13,381 bases of DNA from an uncultured Clostridia bacterium (GTDB lineage Bacteria > Bacillota > Clostridia > Oscillospirales > Oscillospiraceae), in the NCBI GenBank assembly GCA_947167725.1, contig CAMVJF010000025.1, positions 1-13,381 on the forward strand, read 5' to 3'. Shown one piece after another: positions 6,734-13,140 of the stretch (the stretch's first letter is position 1; every line of letters starts with the position of its first letter). A program made the translations under genes and the position numbers. Below the pieces are notes generated by a model. That model had not been told where the DNA came from. It worked only from the letters and a program-made list of their open reading frames with translations, and made no database searches.

Positions 6734-9351
6734 GCGGAGCCGAGAGTGCGGCTGCGTACGACCTTCGCCTCGCGCCGCCCTTCGTTCGCCGCGCGCCTGC
6801 AGGCAAGGAGCTGACGTCTGCCCTCCTCGCTGCGCGTATAGACCAGCGAGAAGCGGTCGCCGTTCTTTTCAAGCGCTTTGCGAAGGAGCTCGGCGCTCTC
6901 CTTGCGCGCACCGAGGATGGACGGACAGGCGTAGGTCTGAGAGGGAAGCGCGATCGTGAAGCCGAGCAGCGGAAGCGTCCGCATCAGGAGGTAGCGCGGG
7001 TTGTCCAGCGGCCCCAGAAGCTCGCCGAGTGCGGCGGCAAAGAGGTTTTCCTCCCGTACGCTCGCGCCTTCGAGCGTGCATTCCACGCCCTCGCCGCGGC
7101 CGGTGATCCGCAGCGAAGCGTCGGCGCTCGCGATCGAGCCGGTCTGCCGCATGGTCTCGAGCAGCGCCGTACCGAGGTGCCGCAGCGTTTTCTCCGGCGT
7201 GACGCTGCCGAGCGAGCGCCGCACGTCGTTTACAAGCCCGTATGCCGAAAGACCCATGAGCGGCAGCAGCGCGAGCGCCGCGCCGGAGAGCGGCACGGTG
7301 AAACAGACCGTCCCCATCGCGCCGAGCAGGACGGCGTGCAGCGCGGCGGCGCCGCCCGCACCGGCCGTATAGAGCCGCGGTCGGATCGCGCTTCTGGCCC
7401 GGACGCTCTCGCGTATCCTTCCGGAGGGACGGCGCATCAGCGCCTTGTCCCAGCTCGCGGCCATGGCGCGGCGGTCCGCGGCCCGCGCGAGCATTTCGGC
7501 GTTGATTTCCGCAACGTGCTCGCGCGAATAGGGCGGACGCAGGATACTCACGCGCTCGAGCCCGCTTTCGATCGTCTCGCCGTCGTAGGCCGGCGCCATG
7601 AAGCATTCGAAGCGCCGCCGCAGCAGCGCAAAATCGTCGCCGAGCGGCGTTTCCTCCATGCCGGAGAGGAAGGACAGCCGGCGCTCCGGCGGGAGCAGGG
7701 TCACAAGATGCCAGATGTTCGAGGCTTTTTCCGGTTCGGTTTTGTCGATGCGGATCGCGCGTCCGCGCATCTGGTTGGAGCTCATAAAGCTCCCGACAAA
7801 GCTCGCGAGGATGAGCGAGTTGACGCAGGGAGAGTCCCAGCCCTCGCCGAGAAGGGCCTTCGTTCCGACAAGGATGTGGAGCAGCCCCTTTTCGAAAGCC
7901 TCGGTCAGCAGCGTCACGCAGCCGCGGCTGCCCTCGGCGCATTCAAATACGCTGTACCAGGTCTCGCCGAGCGGCGAGAGCGTACTTCTCCAGCCGCGCG
8001 CGTCCGCGGCGGCAAGCAGCTCGCCGCCGATCGCGTTCGGCACGATGACGAGGGTGCCGGTCAGCAGCGCGAGGCGCGTTTCATAGGGGCAGATGCGCCG
8101 CACGGTCTCAAAGATGGGCACGGAGCCCATGACGCTCGGGCGCTGTCCGCTCCCGACGAGGCCGAGCATGCCGCGGCGGATATGGTCGGTCAGGATCAGC
8201 ATGCGCAGCGCGCGTCCGCAGCTCGCGATCTCGGATTCGACGATCTTTTCGATGCTCTCGAGCTTGCCGAGCGAGGAGAGCATTTTCTTCTGCAGCGCAG
8301 GGTCGGCGCTCAGATAGAGCTGCCCGCCCTCGAGCAGGCCGCGCGCGTCGAGGACCGCCCGCACACGCCCGCAGACTTCTTCCCCGAAAAGATCCTCCCT
8401 GCGCAGCAGAAAGCCGAGCGCCGCCTCCGCGTCCTCCTCGTCGCAGGGCGGGAGCCGCAGCGAGGGCTGCAGCATCCTGAGCCACTCCTTCGGCGGCTCA
8501 AAGCCGAGCGCCGAGCCGAGCGATAGGAGACGGAGCAGCTCGTCCGCGTTTTCGAGCAGACGCTCTTTTGCCGAGGGATCGTCCGCATCGGCAAAGGCCG
8601 CGCGCAGCGCGCGGGGGATCAGCTCCTCGTCGCGGATGCTCCCGACCGCAGCCTCCGCGCGCCGCTGATACTCGGAAAGCATATCCTCCTCGTCGGCGCT
8701 GGGAAAGCTGCAGTATACATAGTCTTGATGCGGACAGAGCGTTTTTTGCGCGACAAGCTCCGGCACAAAGATCTCTGCGTCGATCTCACCGCAGACGCGG
8801 CGGTAGCGTTCCCATTCCGCCGGCGTGCTGTCATAGGGAGGGGTCGCCGTGAGCGCGATGACGGTCACGCGCCCGCCGAGTTCGTCGAGCAGCGCCTCCA
8901 GCGACTTTTGCCATTCGCTGCGCAGATGGTGCGCCTCGTCGAGACAGATCGTCCCGATCTCCATGGCGCGGATCAGCCGCTTCCATTGCGGCGCGCCGCT
9001 CTCGTCCGGACGCGAGGCCGCGTGCAGCGCCTGATACGTGATCGAGCAGATCGGCGCGGGGCGGGAGAGCGAGTCGGAAACGTAGTCTTCGATCCTTTCG
9101 CCCTCAGGCAGGAACAGCTCGGCGAAGCGCTCGCCCCACTGCTGCCGCACCGTAACGGAAGGGGAGAGGATCAGCGTCGGCGCGTTTGCGCGGCGGATAA
9201 GCTCGAGCCCCAGCACGGTCTTCCCGCTGCCCGGGGCTGCGACGACGTGCACTTTTTTGTCCGCGAGGTAGCTCTCGGCCTCATCCAGGACAGCCTGCTG
9301 ATAGCTGCGGAACGTGCCGCGGAAGGAGACGCGGGAAAAGACCTCGTTCAT
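6730..9351 (-). CDS. SF2 DEAH-box helicase with a C-terminal membrane hairpin, function unknown
   Basis: An 873-residue superfamily 2 helicase. RecA-like domain 1: FRSYQQAVLDEA (15-26), Walker A APGSGKT (39-45), DEAH (138-141) and the motif III-like TATPPY (168-173). A charged, helical insert of about 170 residues (about 205-375) follows. RecA-like domain 2: RMLILTDHIRRG (383-394), LVGTKALLGEGWDSP (about 494-508) and motif VI QMRGRAIR (527-534). After the core, two adjacent hydrophobic stretches (about 663-684 and 687-707) predict a membrane hairpin, then a soluble C-terminal domain of about 165 residues ending in LVYTRSEEGRRQLLACRR. Start: ATG 9351 with GGAG 9 nt before it; the upstream in-frame codons lie near the promoter -10 region. 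The core resembles ResIII-type helicases, but no nuclease or methylase neighbours exist. A role in defence, RNA/DNA turnover or uptake at the membrane cannot be distinguished. Confidence 0.85.
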   Translation of the reverse strand: MNEVFSRVSFRGTFRSYQQAVLDEAESYLADKKVHVVAAPGSGKTVLGLELIRRANAPTLILSPSVTVRQQWGERFAELFLPEGERIEDYVSDSLSRPAPICSITYQALHAASRPDESGAPQWKRLIRAMEIGTICLDEAHHLRSEWQKSLEALLDELGGRVTVIALTATPPYDSTPAEWERYRRVCGEIDAEIFVPELVAQKTLCPHQDYVYCSFPSADEEDMLSEYQRRAEAAVGSIRDEELIPRALRAAFADADDPSAKERLLENADELLRLLSLGSALGFEPPKEWLRMLQPSLRLPPCDEEDAEAALGFLLRREDLFGEEVCGRVRAVLDARGLLEGGQLYLSADPALQKKMLSSLGKLESIEKIVESEIASCGRALRMLILTDHIRRGMLGLVGSGQRPSVMGSVPIFETVRRICPYETRLALLTGTLVIVPNAIGGELLAAADARGWRSTLSPLGETWYSVFECAEGSRGCVTLLTEAFEKGLLHILVGTKALLGEGWDSPCVNSLILASFVGSFMSSNQMRGRAIRIDKTEPEKASNIWHLVTLLPPERRLSFLSGMEETPLGDDFALLRRRFECFMAPAYDGETIESGLERVSILRPPYSREHVAEINAEMLARAADRRAMAASWDKALMRRPSGRIRESVRARSAIRPRLYTAGAGGAAALHAVLLGAMGTVCFTVPLSGAALALLPLMGLSAYGLVNDVRRSLGSVTPEKTLRHLGTALLETMRQTGSIASADASLRITGRGEGVECTLEGASVREENLFAAALGELLGPLDNPRYLLMRTLPLLGFTIALPSQTYACPSILGARKESAELLRKALEKNGDRFSLVYTRSEEGRRQLLACRRAANEGRREAKVVRSRTLGSA

Positions 9352-9387
9352 CTTCGTTCGCTCCGATCCTCTAGTTTTTCTTTCTTT

Positions 9388-9416
9388 ATCATACCATCCC
9401 GCGCGCGGGAGCACAA
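9388..9416 (-). promoter_or_regulatory. Helicase promoter with palindromic spacer
   Basis: On the minus strand: TTGTGC (9411-9416), a 17-bp spacer, TATGAT (9388-9393). The spacer contains the perfect 14-bp palindrome TCCCGCGCGCGGGA (9397-9410), placed where a repressor would block RNA polymerase. The expected leader to ATG 9351 is about 30 nt. Confidence 0.6.
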
Positions 9417-9420
9417 GAAG

Positions 9421-9454
9421 AAAGACCCGTTCCTTTTTTAAGGAACGGGTCTTT
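9421..9454 (-). terminator. Terminator of the lipoprotein-GNAT operon
   Basis: A 15-bp perfect stem (AAAGACCCGTTCCTT / AAGGAACGGGTCTTT) with a 4-nt loop, 8 bp past the GNAT stop. In minus-strand RNA it ends in UCUUUCUUCUUG. It separates this operon from the helicase promoter. Confidence 0.9.
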
Positions 9455-9462
9455 TGCGCCGC

Positions 9463-10290
9463 TCATTCTTTCTCCCGGAGCTTCAGATGGACCGTTACGG
9501 AGTTTTGCCCCTCCTGCTTCTCAAAGCCGAGCGATTCGTACAGCCGGATCGCAGCGTAATTGTCAACGTCGACGAGCAGCATCATCCCGTTCGGCTCGTT
9601 GAGCTCCAGCGCGCGGGCGAGAAGTCTCCGGCCGTGGCCGCGGCGGCGGGATCCCGGACGGACGAGCAGATCGACAGGCTCGTTTTCGTCCAAGCCCACC
9701 GTCACGTCGATATAGCCGGCAAGCTCACCGTCCTCGAGCGCAAGCAGCGTCCGGAAACGATCGGGCGCCAGGGCGACCCGTTCGCCGGTCCAGTACACGT
9801 CGCGGCTGTGCATGGCGCAGTATGCGTCCATGAATTCGCCGGAAAGCAGTACGATGTTCTTCATGTCGAGCGCGGGCATACGGTGCGTATAAACCATTCT
9901 CTGCTGCTCTGGTTCCGTGACCGCGCCGCGCGCGGACAGCACGCGCCGCAGAGGAAGGTTGCCGGGGCGGATGATCAGATCCGCGTCATAGCCGGGATAC
10001 TCGCGGGAGAGAAAAGCAAACAGCTCCTCGTATGCCGCCTCGTCGCGGCACAGGCAGGAGAGAAACTCCATGTAATGATCCTCGCGGAGGATCATCAGCA
10101 CGAATACGCCGCAAAGCTCTCCGTCCCGCTCCGCCGCGAACACGCGTCGCTCCGGATCCGAGGACAGGCGGGCGGATTCTCTTTCAAAGACCTCCGGGGG
10201 CGAGCGCATCGGGTCGGAGAACACCGCGTCTCCGGAAATGCTTTCATAAAAGGATCTGTATGGAGAAAGATCGGCGACGCGCCTAATCAT
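9463..10290 (-). CDS. GNAT-family N-acetyltransferase with two GNAT-like halves
   Basis: A 275-residue protein. The C-terminal half is a clear GNAT domain: TLLALEDGELAGYIDVTVG (about 181-199), the acetyl-CoA-binding motif A LLVRPGSRRRGHGRRLL with R215-x-x-G218-x-G220, and NYAAIRLYESLGF (244-256). The N-terminal half repeats the pattern weakly (VFAAERDGELCGVFVLMI at about 50-67, then IIRPGNLPLRRVL at about 106-118) without the glycines of motif A, so it is probably a degenerate, non-catalytic GNAT copy. GNAT enzymes transfer acetyl groups to amines on proteins, antibiotics, amino acids or other small molecules; the substrate here is unknown. The start ATG (10288-10290) has GGAGG 7 nt upstream. 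The gene follows the YdcF-like gene by 27 bp and shares its transcript. Confidence 0.88.
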   Translation of the reverse strand: MIRRVADLSPYRSFYESISGDAVFSDPMRSPPEVFERESARLSSDPERRVFAAERDGELCGVFVLMILREDHYMEFLSCLCRDEAAYEELFAFLSREYPGYDADLIIRPGNLPLRRVLSARGAVTEPEQQRMVYTHRMPALDMKNIVLLSGEFMDAYCAMHSRDVYWTGERVALAPDRFRTLLALEDGELAGYIDVTVGLDENEPVDLLVRPGSRRRGHGRRLLARALELNEPNGMMLLVDVDNYAAIRLYESLGFEKQEGQNSVTVHLKLREKE

Positions 10291-10317
10291 GTGCGTACCT
10301 CCGCGTCTGCGCCGTCC

Positions 10318-11190
10318 TCAATGCAGGGGCGGCAGCTCGTGAATGTCATAGGTCTCATAATAGATCTCAAAGGCCGTTTCGACATCGCCGGACAGCTCGA
10401 TCAGCGCACCGGCCTGGAACATGGTCGACAGAGCGCCGGAAGGAGCTTTCCACGCGCCGTTCGACACGACCCGGAGAAGCTGGGCGTCCGCCTTCTCCGC
10501 GCGGAGGATGGCCTCCGCCTCAAACAGAAGCGTTCCGGTTGCGATGTGATAATCGCTTGACACGATCGCGAGCTCTCTGACCTGCGGAAAGCGTTCGGCC
10601 AAAATGTCGTAAGTGTAGATCTCGGTGGTCGCCGTATCATTAAAAAAGTCCTCCACAACGACCCGTTTCTTCGCGATCCCGTTTGCCGTGAGCCATTCCG
10701 CCATTTTTCCCGCCTCCGTCGCGGATTCGTTCTCCGCAGCGGTTCCGCCGCCTGTGCAGACGATCAGCGCGTTGGGATACTTCTCCGCGCTGGCCGCGAC
10801 GACTTTCAGACGCTCGATCAGCTCATCGCGCATGGTCCCGTCGGGGTTGAGCTGAAAACCGAGCGCGACGATGCACAGCTCGTCCGTATCCGGCAGCCCG
10901 TCCGGGAGAACGTTCTCATGGATCGTCAGGTCTGTATCGGCTGTTTTCCACAGCGCCATGATGCGCTCCCAGCGCTTGGCTGCGTCGGCATCCACGGAGC
11001 GCAGCTCTTTGAGCAGAGAGACGATCCGCGCCTCCGCCTCTTCGCCGTAGCTGCCGTAATCGACGACCATTTCCTCTATGATCGCACGGCGATCCCTTTT
11101 TTCCTCGTTCCGGGCGCAGCCTGCGCACAGACAGACGACGGAAAGCGCCAGGATCAGGCAAAGCGCCCGCAGATGACAAGACATTTTCAT
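10318..11190 (-). CDS. Putative lipoprotein with YdcF/DUF218 domain; sequence corrupted by adapter
   Basis: A 290-residue protein. Residues 1-25 (MKMSCHLRALCLILALSVVC then LCAGC) form a signal peptide with a lipobox-like end at Cys25; the -3 position is Cys rather than the usual Leu, so an uncleaved anchor is possible. From about residue 104 a DUF218/YdcF-type domain follows: ELCIVALGFQL, a Gly-rich turn CTGGGTA (145-151), SATEAGKMAEWL (156-167), GIAKKRVVVED (171-181), and LAIVSSDYHIATGTLLFEAE. In SanA/YdcF relatives this fold is linked to envelope functions, with no settled reaction. Residues 182-193 (FFNDTATTEIYT) are encoded by an Illumina adapter sequence and must be disregarded; the family's Ser/Thr-x-x-Thr-x-Glu-Asn segment should be there. 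The start is chosen by GGGAG 6 nt upstream and the signal peptide; the frame is open upstream to 11346 but without such signals. It is first in an operon with the GNAT gene. Confidence 0.82.
   Translation of the reverse strand: MKMSCHLRALCLILALSVVCLCAGCARNEEKRDRRAIIEEMVVDYGSYGEEAEARIVSLLKELRSVDADAAKRWERIMALWKTADTDLTIHENVLPDGLPDTDELCIVALGFQLNPDGTMRDELIERLKVVAASAEKYPNALIVCTGGGTAAENESATEAGKMAEWLTANGIAKKRVVVEDFFNDTATTEIYTYDILAERFPQVRELAIVSSDYHIATGTLLFEAEAILRAEKADAQLLRVVSNGAWKAPSGALSTMFQAGALIELSGDVETAFEIYYETYDIHELPPLH
10613..10647 (-). other. Embedded Illumina P5 flow-cell adapter (sequencing/assembly artefact)
   Basis: Read on the minus strand, 10641-10613 is identical over all 29 nt to the Illumina P5 oligo (begins AATGATACGGCGACC, ends GAGATCTACAC). 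It is preceded by six T (10647-10642), as in the poly-T linker of the grafted oligo. Its translation NDTATTEIYT, and RRPPRST in another frame, are strings I know from adapter-contaminated database proteins. It has replaced, rather than disrupted, part of the YdcF-like gene: the frame is kept. Confidence 0.97.
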
Positions 11191-11218
11191 GGGAATCTCC
11201 CTTCTGTCCGTTCCGTTT

Positions 11219-11247
11219 ATGATATCTCGTCCATTCGGCGTAGTCGA
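11219..11247 (-). promoter_or_regulatory. Candidate proximal promoter of the lipoprotein-GNAT operon
   Basis: On the minus strand: TCGACT (11242-11247), a 17-bp spacer, TATCAT (11219-11224), ending 28 bp before the start codon. It overlaps the coding-like remnant. The match is moderate and competes with the distal candidate at 11419-11447. Confidence 0.35.
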
Positions 11248-11353
11248 TAACGCCGCAGTAGCCGCCGTTTTCACTGTTATGGAACACGAGGTTCCCGGTG
11301 TCGTCGTTGAAGAAGAATATGATATCCTCAACGTCGCCGGTGTCATACTCTAT
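11227..11353 (-). pseudogene. Possible gene remnant upstream of the lipoprotein gene
   Basis: After a TAA at 11354-11356, one minus-strand frame reads IEYDTGDVEDIIFFFNDD then TGNLVFHNSENGGYCGVIDYAEW. It is acidic and protein-like, with GC-rich codons that stop abruptly at AT-rich DNA. There is no start codon in place and no stop before the frame runs on, uninterrupted, into the signals and coding region of the lipoprotein gene. It could be the decayed 3' end of a lost gene. The partner gene is not recognised, and it may equally be untranslated leader. Confidence 0.25.
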
Positions 11354-11418
11354 TTATTAACGACAAAAGCTATACTAAATGTTACCACAAAAACATACTT
11401 AACAAAAAATTCATGGAT

Positions 11419-11447
11419 ATTATACGACAGGTTCCATGCCGCGTCTA
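11419..11447 (-). promoter_or_regulatory. Candidate distal promoter of the lipoprotein-GNAT operon
   Basis: On the minus strand: TAGACG (11442-11447), a 17-bp spacer and a perfect TATAAT (11419-11424) in AT-rich DNA. Transcription from here would leave a leader of about 220 nt before the lipoprotein start. Confidence 0.5.
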
Positions 11448-11473
11448 CAGAAATGTGTCGAAGAAAAGATGAA

Positions 11474-11676
11474 ACCCATGAAAGAAATCCGAATAATTGC
11501 AGTCGGATTTCTTTCATGGGTGCGCAAGGATAGATGCGAAGCATCGCAAGGGGTGCAGCCCCTTGTACGGAGCAGCGCGACGCGAAAGAGAAAACACTCG
11601 GGCGTCTCGTCATACTCCGTAGGGCGCACAAACGGGCCAGCTGAAGCTGACCCGTATAGAAGTGCGCCATTGGAGT
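11474..11676. repeat. Block of contiguous hairpins, putative dispersed repeat or structured RNA
   Basis: Five hairpins follow each other with few unpaired bases. (A) 11474-11521: a 19-bp perfect stem ACCCATGAAAGAAATCCGA and its complement, 10-nt loop. (B) 11533-11545: GATGC-GAA-GCATC. (C) 11547-11565: CAAGGGG-TGCAG-CCCCTTG. (D) 11566-11621: TACGGAG / CTCCGTA outer arms, with CGCGACGC / GCGTCTCG inside (one mismatch). (E) 11623-11668: GGCGCAC / GTGCGCC outer arms around a 10-bp inner stem (11632-11641 / 11646-11655, one G-U in minus-strand RNA); ACTCC / GGAGT (11614-11618 / 11672-11676) can extend E and competes with D. The short open frames here carry no recognisable domain and are explained by the repeats. 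No transposase is present; a MITE-like or REP-like element, or a folded RNA, are the options. Confidence 0.7.
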
Positions 11677-11699
11677 GATCCTTGTTTTACGGAAAGCCC

Positions 11700-11730
11700 G
11701 GGGCGGTTCCGATCCGCTGGAATTCGCCCC
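11700..11730 (-). terminator. Probable terminator of the LacI-family gene
   Basis: GGGGCGGTTCC (11700-11710) pairs with GGAATTCGCCCC (11719-11730) with one bulged base and an 8-nt loop, 11 bp beyond the lacI-type stop codon. The following minus-strand tract is GGGCUUUCCGU, a weak U run, so read-through toward the hairpin block is possible. Confidence 0.5.
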
Positions 11731-11741
11731 TGCCCCGTGCC

Positions 11742-12776
11742 CTATTTTCTGTTCGTAGACTCCCGCCAGATCGGCGTGGTTTTTGCATAGACGCTGATCG
11801 GCGGGCGGCAGGGATTCGCGATACGGTTGAGCAGCATGTCGGCGGCGATCCGGCCGATCTCTATGCCGGGGATCTGAACGGTGGTGAGCGCGGGCTCCAC
11901 CACGGTGGCCTGCGCCGTGCCGTCAAAGCCCGCTACCATGACCTGTCCCGGGATGGCCACGCCGAGCTGCTTGAGGGCGGTCATCACCCGGATCGCGATA
12001 AAGTCGTTGACGCAGATCAGCGCGTCGGGGAGCTGCGGCATCTGGAGGAGCCTGGCCGAGAGCCACCCGGCGTCGCCGTAGGGCGACTCGTCCCCGTCCA
12101 GGATGCAGAGCGCCCGGTTCAAGGGAAGGCCCGCGCCTTCAAGCGCGCTGCGGAAGCCGAACCAGCGCTCATGGAAGCTGCTGCAGTGGTTCGGATCGCC
12201 GACAAAACCGATCTTCCGGGCGCCCTTGGAGATCACATGGTCGACCAGCGCCATCGTGCTGGCCAGATTTTCCATCGAGATCCTGTCGCAGTTCATGGCG
12301 TCGGTTGTGGCGTTGAAGGGCCCGTCTACCAGCAGGAGGGGCAGTCCCAGCGACAGGAGCCAGTTGATATACCGCCGGTCGAACAGTTCGATACAGAGGA
12401 TCCCCGCCGTCTGATCCGGATTGATATGCGCCGGCAGAGCGGGCCGGCGAAGCTCCTCCTCGGAGATCTCCTGCATCATCAGCGTGTAGCCTTCCCGGCT
12501 CAGCTGCGCGGCAAAGGAGGGGATCATGAAGGTGCCGAAATGGTAATCCACCGGCATTTGCCGCGTGAGGAGCGCGATGTTCTGCATGTGAAGCTCCTGC
12601 TGCACGGCCTCTTCATGGGCCAGTTGATAGTAACCGAGCTCCATGGCTTTTTTCAGGACCAGCTGTCTGGTCGGCTCCTGTACGGCGCCGCGGTTGTTGA
12701 ACACCTTTGAGACGGTGTTCCGGGACAGACCGCAGGCGTCGGCGATATTCTGTATCGTTATGCGTCGAATGGCCAT
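11742..12776 (-). CDS. LacI-family transcriptional regulator
   Basis: A 344-residue cytoplasmic repressor or activator. Residues 6-28 form the LacI helix-turn-helix (ITIQNIADACGLSRNTVSKV then FNN). From about residue 66 a periplasmic-binding-protein-like sensor domain follows, with ALICVNDFIAIRVMTAL, VMVAGFDGTAQAT, PALTTVQIPGIEIG and AADMLLNRI typical of LacI sugar sensors. The hinge after ELGYY (QLAHEEAVQQ) lacks the usual PN-x-x-AR-L helix sequence, so DNA contacts there may differ. Start: ATG at 12774-12776, with GGAGA about 9 nt before it and the domain beginning directly; a TTG 48 bp upstream is in frame but has no family match. The gene is divergent from the sugar ABC transporter ATPase gene, so regulation of that transporter, and perhaps of itself, through the ATGTAAA sites is likely. 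The effector is unknown. Confidence 0.92.
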   Translation of the reverse strand: MAIRRITIQNIADACGLSRNTVSKVFNNRGAVQEPTRQLVLKKAMELGYYQLAHEEAVQQELHMQNIALLTRQMPVDYHFGTFMIPSFAAQLSREGYTLMMQEISEEELRRPALPAHINPDQTAGILCIELFDRRYINWLLSLGLPLLLVDGPFNATTDAMNCDRISMENLASTMALVDHVISKGARKIGFVGDPNHCSSFHERWFGFRSALEGAGLPLNRALCILDGDESPYGDAGWLSARLLQMPQLPDALICVNDFIAIRVMTALKQLGVAIPGQVMVAGFDGTAQATVVEPALTTVQIPGIEIGRIAADMLLNRIANPCRPPISVYAKTTPIWRESTNRK

Positions 12777-12832
12777 TGTATACTTTCTCCGTTCATCGAT
12801 CAGCTGCTTTTTATCCGATGTCAACTATCATG

Positions 12833-12861
12833 ATTATAATAACATAGGAGAAACGGGAAAA
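12833..12861 (-). promoter_or_regulatory. Candidate promoter of the LacI-family gene
   Basis: On the minus strand a perfect TATAAT (12833-12838) sits with a poor -35 (TTTTCC at 12856-12861, 17-bp spacer; TTGTTT slightly further up is an alternative). The palindrome ATCATGAT (12827-12834) overlaps the -10 box. A single ATGTAAA-like half-site (TTGTAAAC, 12875-12882) lies upstream. Confidence 0.45.
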
Positions 12862-12973
12862 CAAGATGTGCATTTTGTAAACTTATGGCGCTTATTTTTG
12901 TACACTATACATAAAAGCCTGAAAAAGCAATTGTTGATTTCCACATTTTGCGAAAAGCAAAGGCGGTATTTCA

Positions 12974-13002
12974 TTGACAAATTGTGAATATTGTTTTACG
13001 AT
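12974..13002 (+). promoter_or_regulatory. Promoter of the sugar ABC transporter gene
   Basis: A perfect TTGACA (12974-12979), a 17-bp spacer and TACGAT (12997-13002, 4 of 6). The expected start is near 13009, leaving a leader of about 130 nt. An AT-rich TATTAT at 13002-13007 is too far from the -35 box. Confidence 0.6.
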
Positions 13003-13020
13003 ATTATACGCCAAAAGATG

Positions 13021-13052
13021 TAATGTAAAGCGCTATTTTACATTATGTAAAA
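13021..13052. promoter_or_regulatory. Overlapping ATGTAAA palindromes, probable operator
   Basis: Three half-sites: ATGTAAA (13023-13029), TTTACAT (13037-13043) and ATGTAAA (13045-13051). The last two form the perfect 17-nt palindrome TTTTACATTATGTAAAA (13036-13052). The first two form TAATGTAAA-N7-TTTACATTA (13021-13045). The position about +12 to +43 relative to the predicted start suits a roadblock repressor, most simply the divergent LacI-type protein. Confidence 0.6.
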
Positions 13053-13084
13053 AAGAGACCGCTTGTACCCGCTTCTTCTCCCTC

Positions 13085-13117
13085 GGCAGACAGGCTGCCT
13101 TTGTTTACAGTCTGTCT
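13085..13117 (+). promoter_or_regulatory. Leader hairpins before the ABC ATPase gene
   Basis: AGACAGGCTG (13088-13097) pairs with CAGTCTGTCT (13108-13117) over 10 bp (one G-U) with a 10-nt loop, ending 10 nt before the AGGAGG at 13128-13133. A smaller competing hairpin GGCAG-ACAGG-CTGCC (13085-13099) is followed by TTTGTTT. The two are mutually exclusive. A role in attenuation or mRNA stability is possible but unproven. Confidence 0.4.
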
Positions 13118-13140
13118 ATTTACTAAAAGGAGGCCAAAAC

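Noticed and set aside
7177..8526. A 449-codon plus-strand frame opposite the helicase gene, and similar frames at 5848-6711, 8725-9441 and 9454-10560
   Set aside because: They are antisense shadows of recognised genes, low in complexity and lacking ribosome binding sites and known domains.
9397..9410. The GC palindrome before the helicase gene as a terminator
   Set aside because: It has no loop and no U tract, and it lies inside promoter spacing. The true terminator is the hairpin at 9421-9454.
10401..10658. A minus-strand frame containing RRPPRST
   Set aside because: This is the Illumina P5 adapter read in a different frame plus an out-of-frame part of the YdcF-like gene.
11350..11678. Short open frames on both strands across the hairpin block (about 80 and 106 codons)
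   Set aside because: They run through inverted repeats that give similar peptides on both strands (MKEIR-FLSW). There is no convincing ribosome binding site or domain.
12777..12824. TTG at 12822-12824 as the LacI-family start
   Set aside because: The added 16 residues match nothing in the family. The TTG lies too close to the -10 box, and ATG 12776 has a ribosome binding site.
13023..13038. Catabolite-responsive element (cre) in ATGTAAAGCGCTATTT
   Set aside because: Aligning the CG with the cre core leaves mismatches at the conserved TG and C. The ATGTAAA dyads describe the site better.
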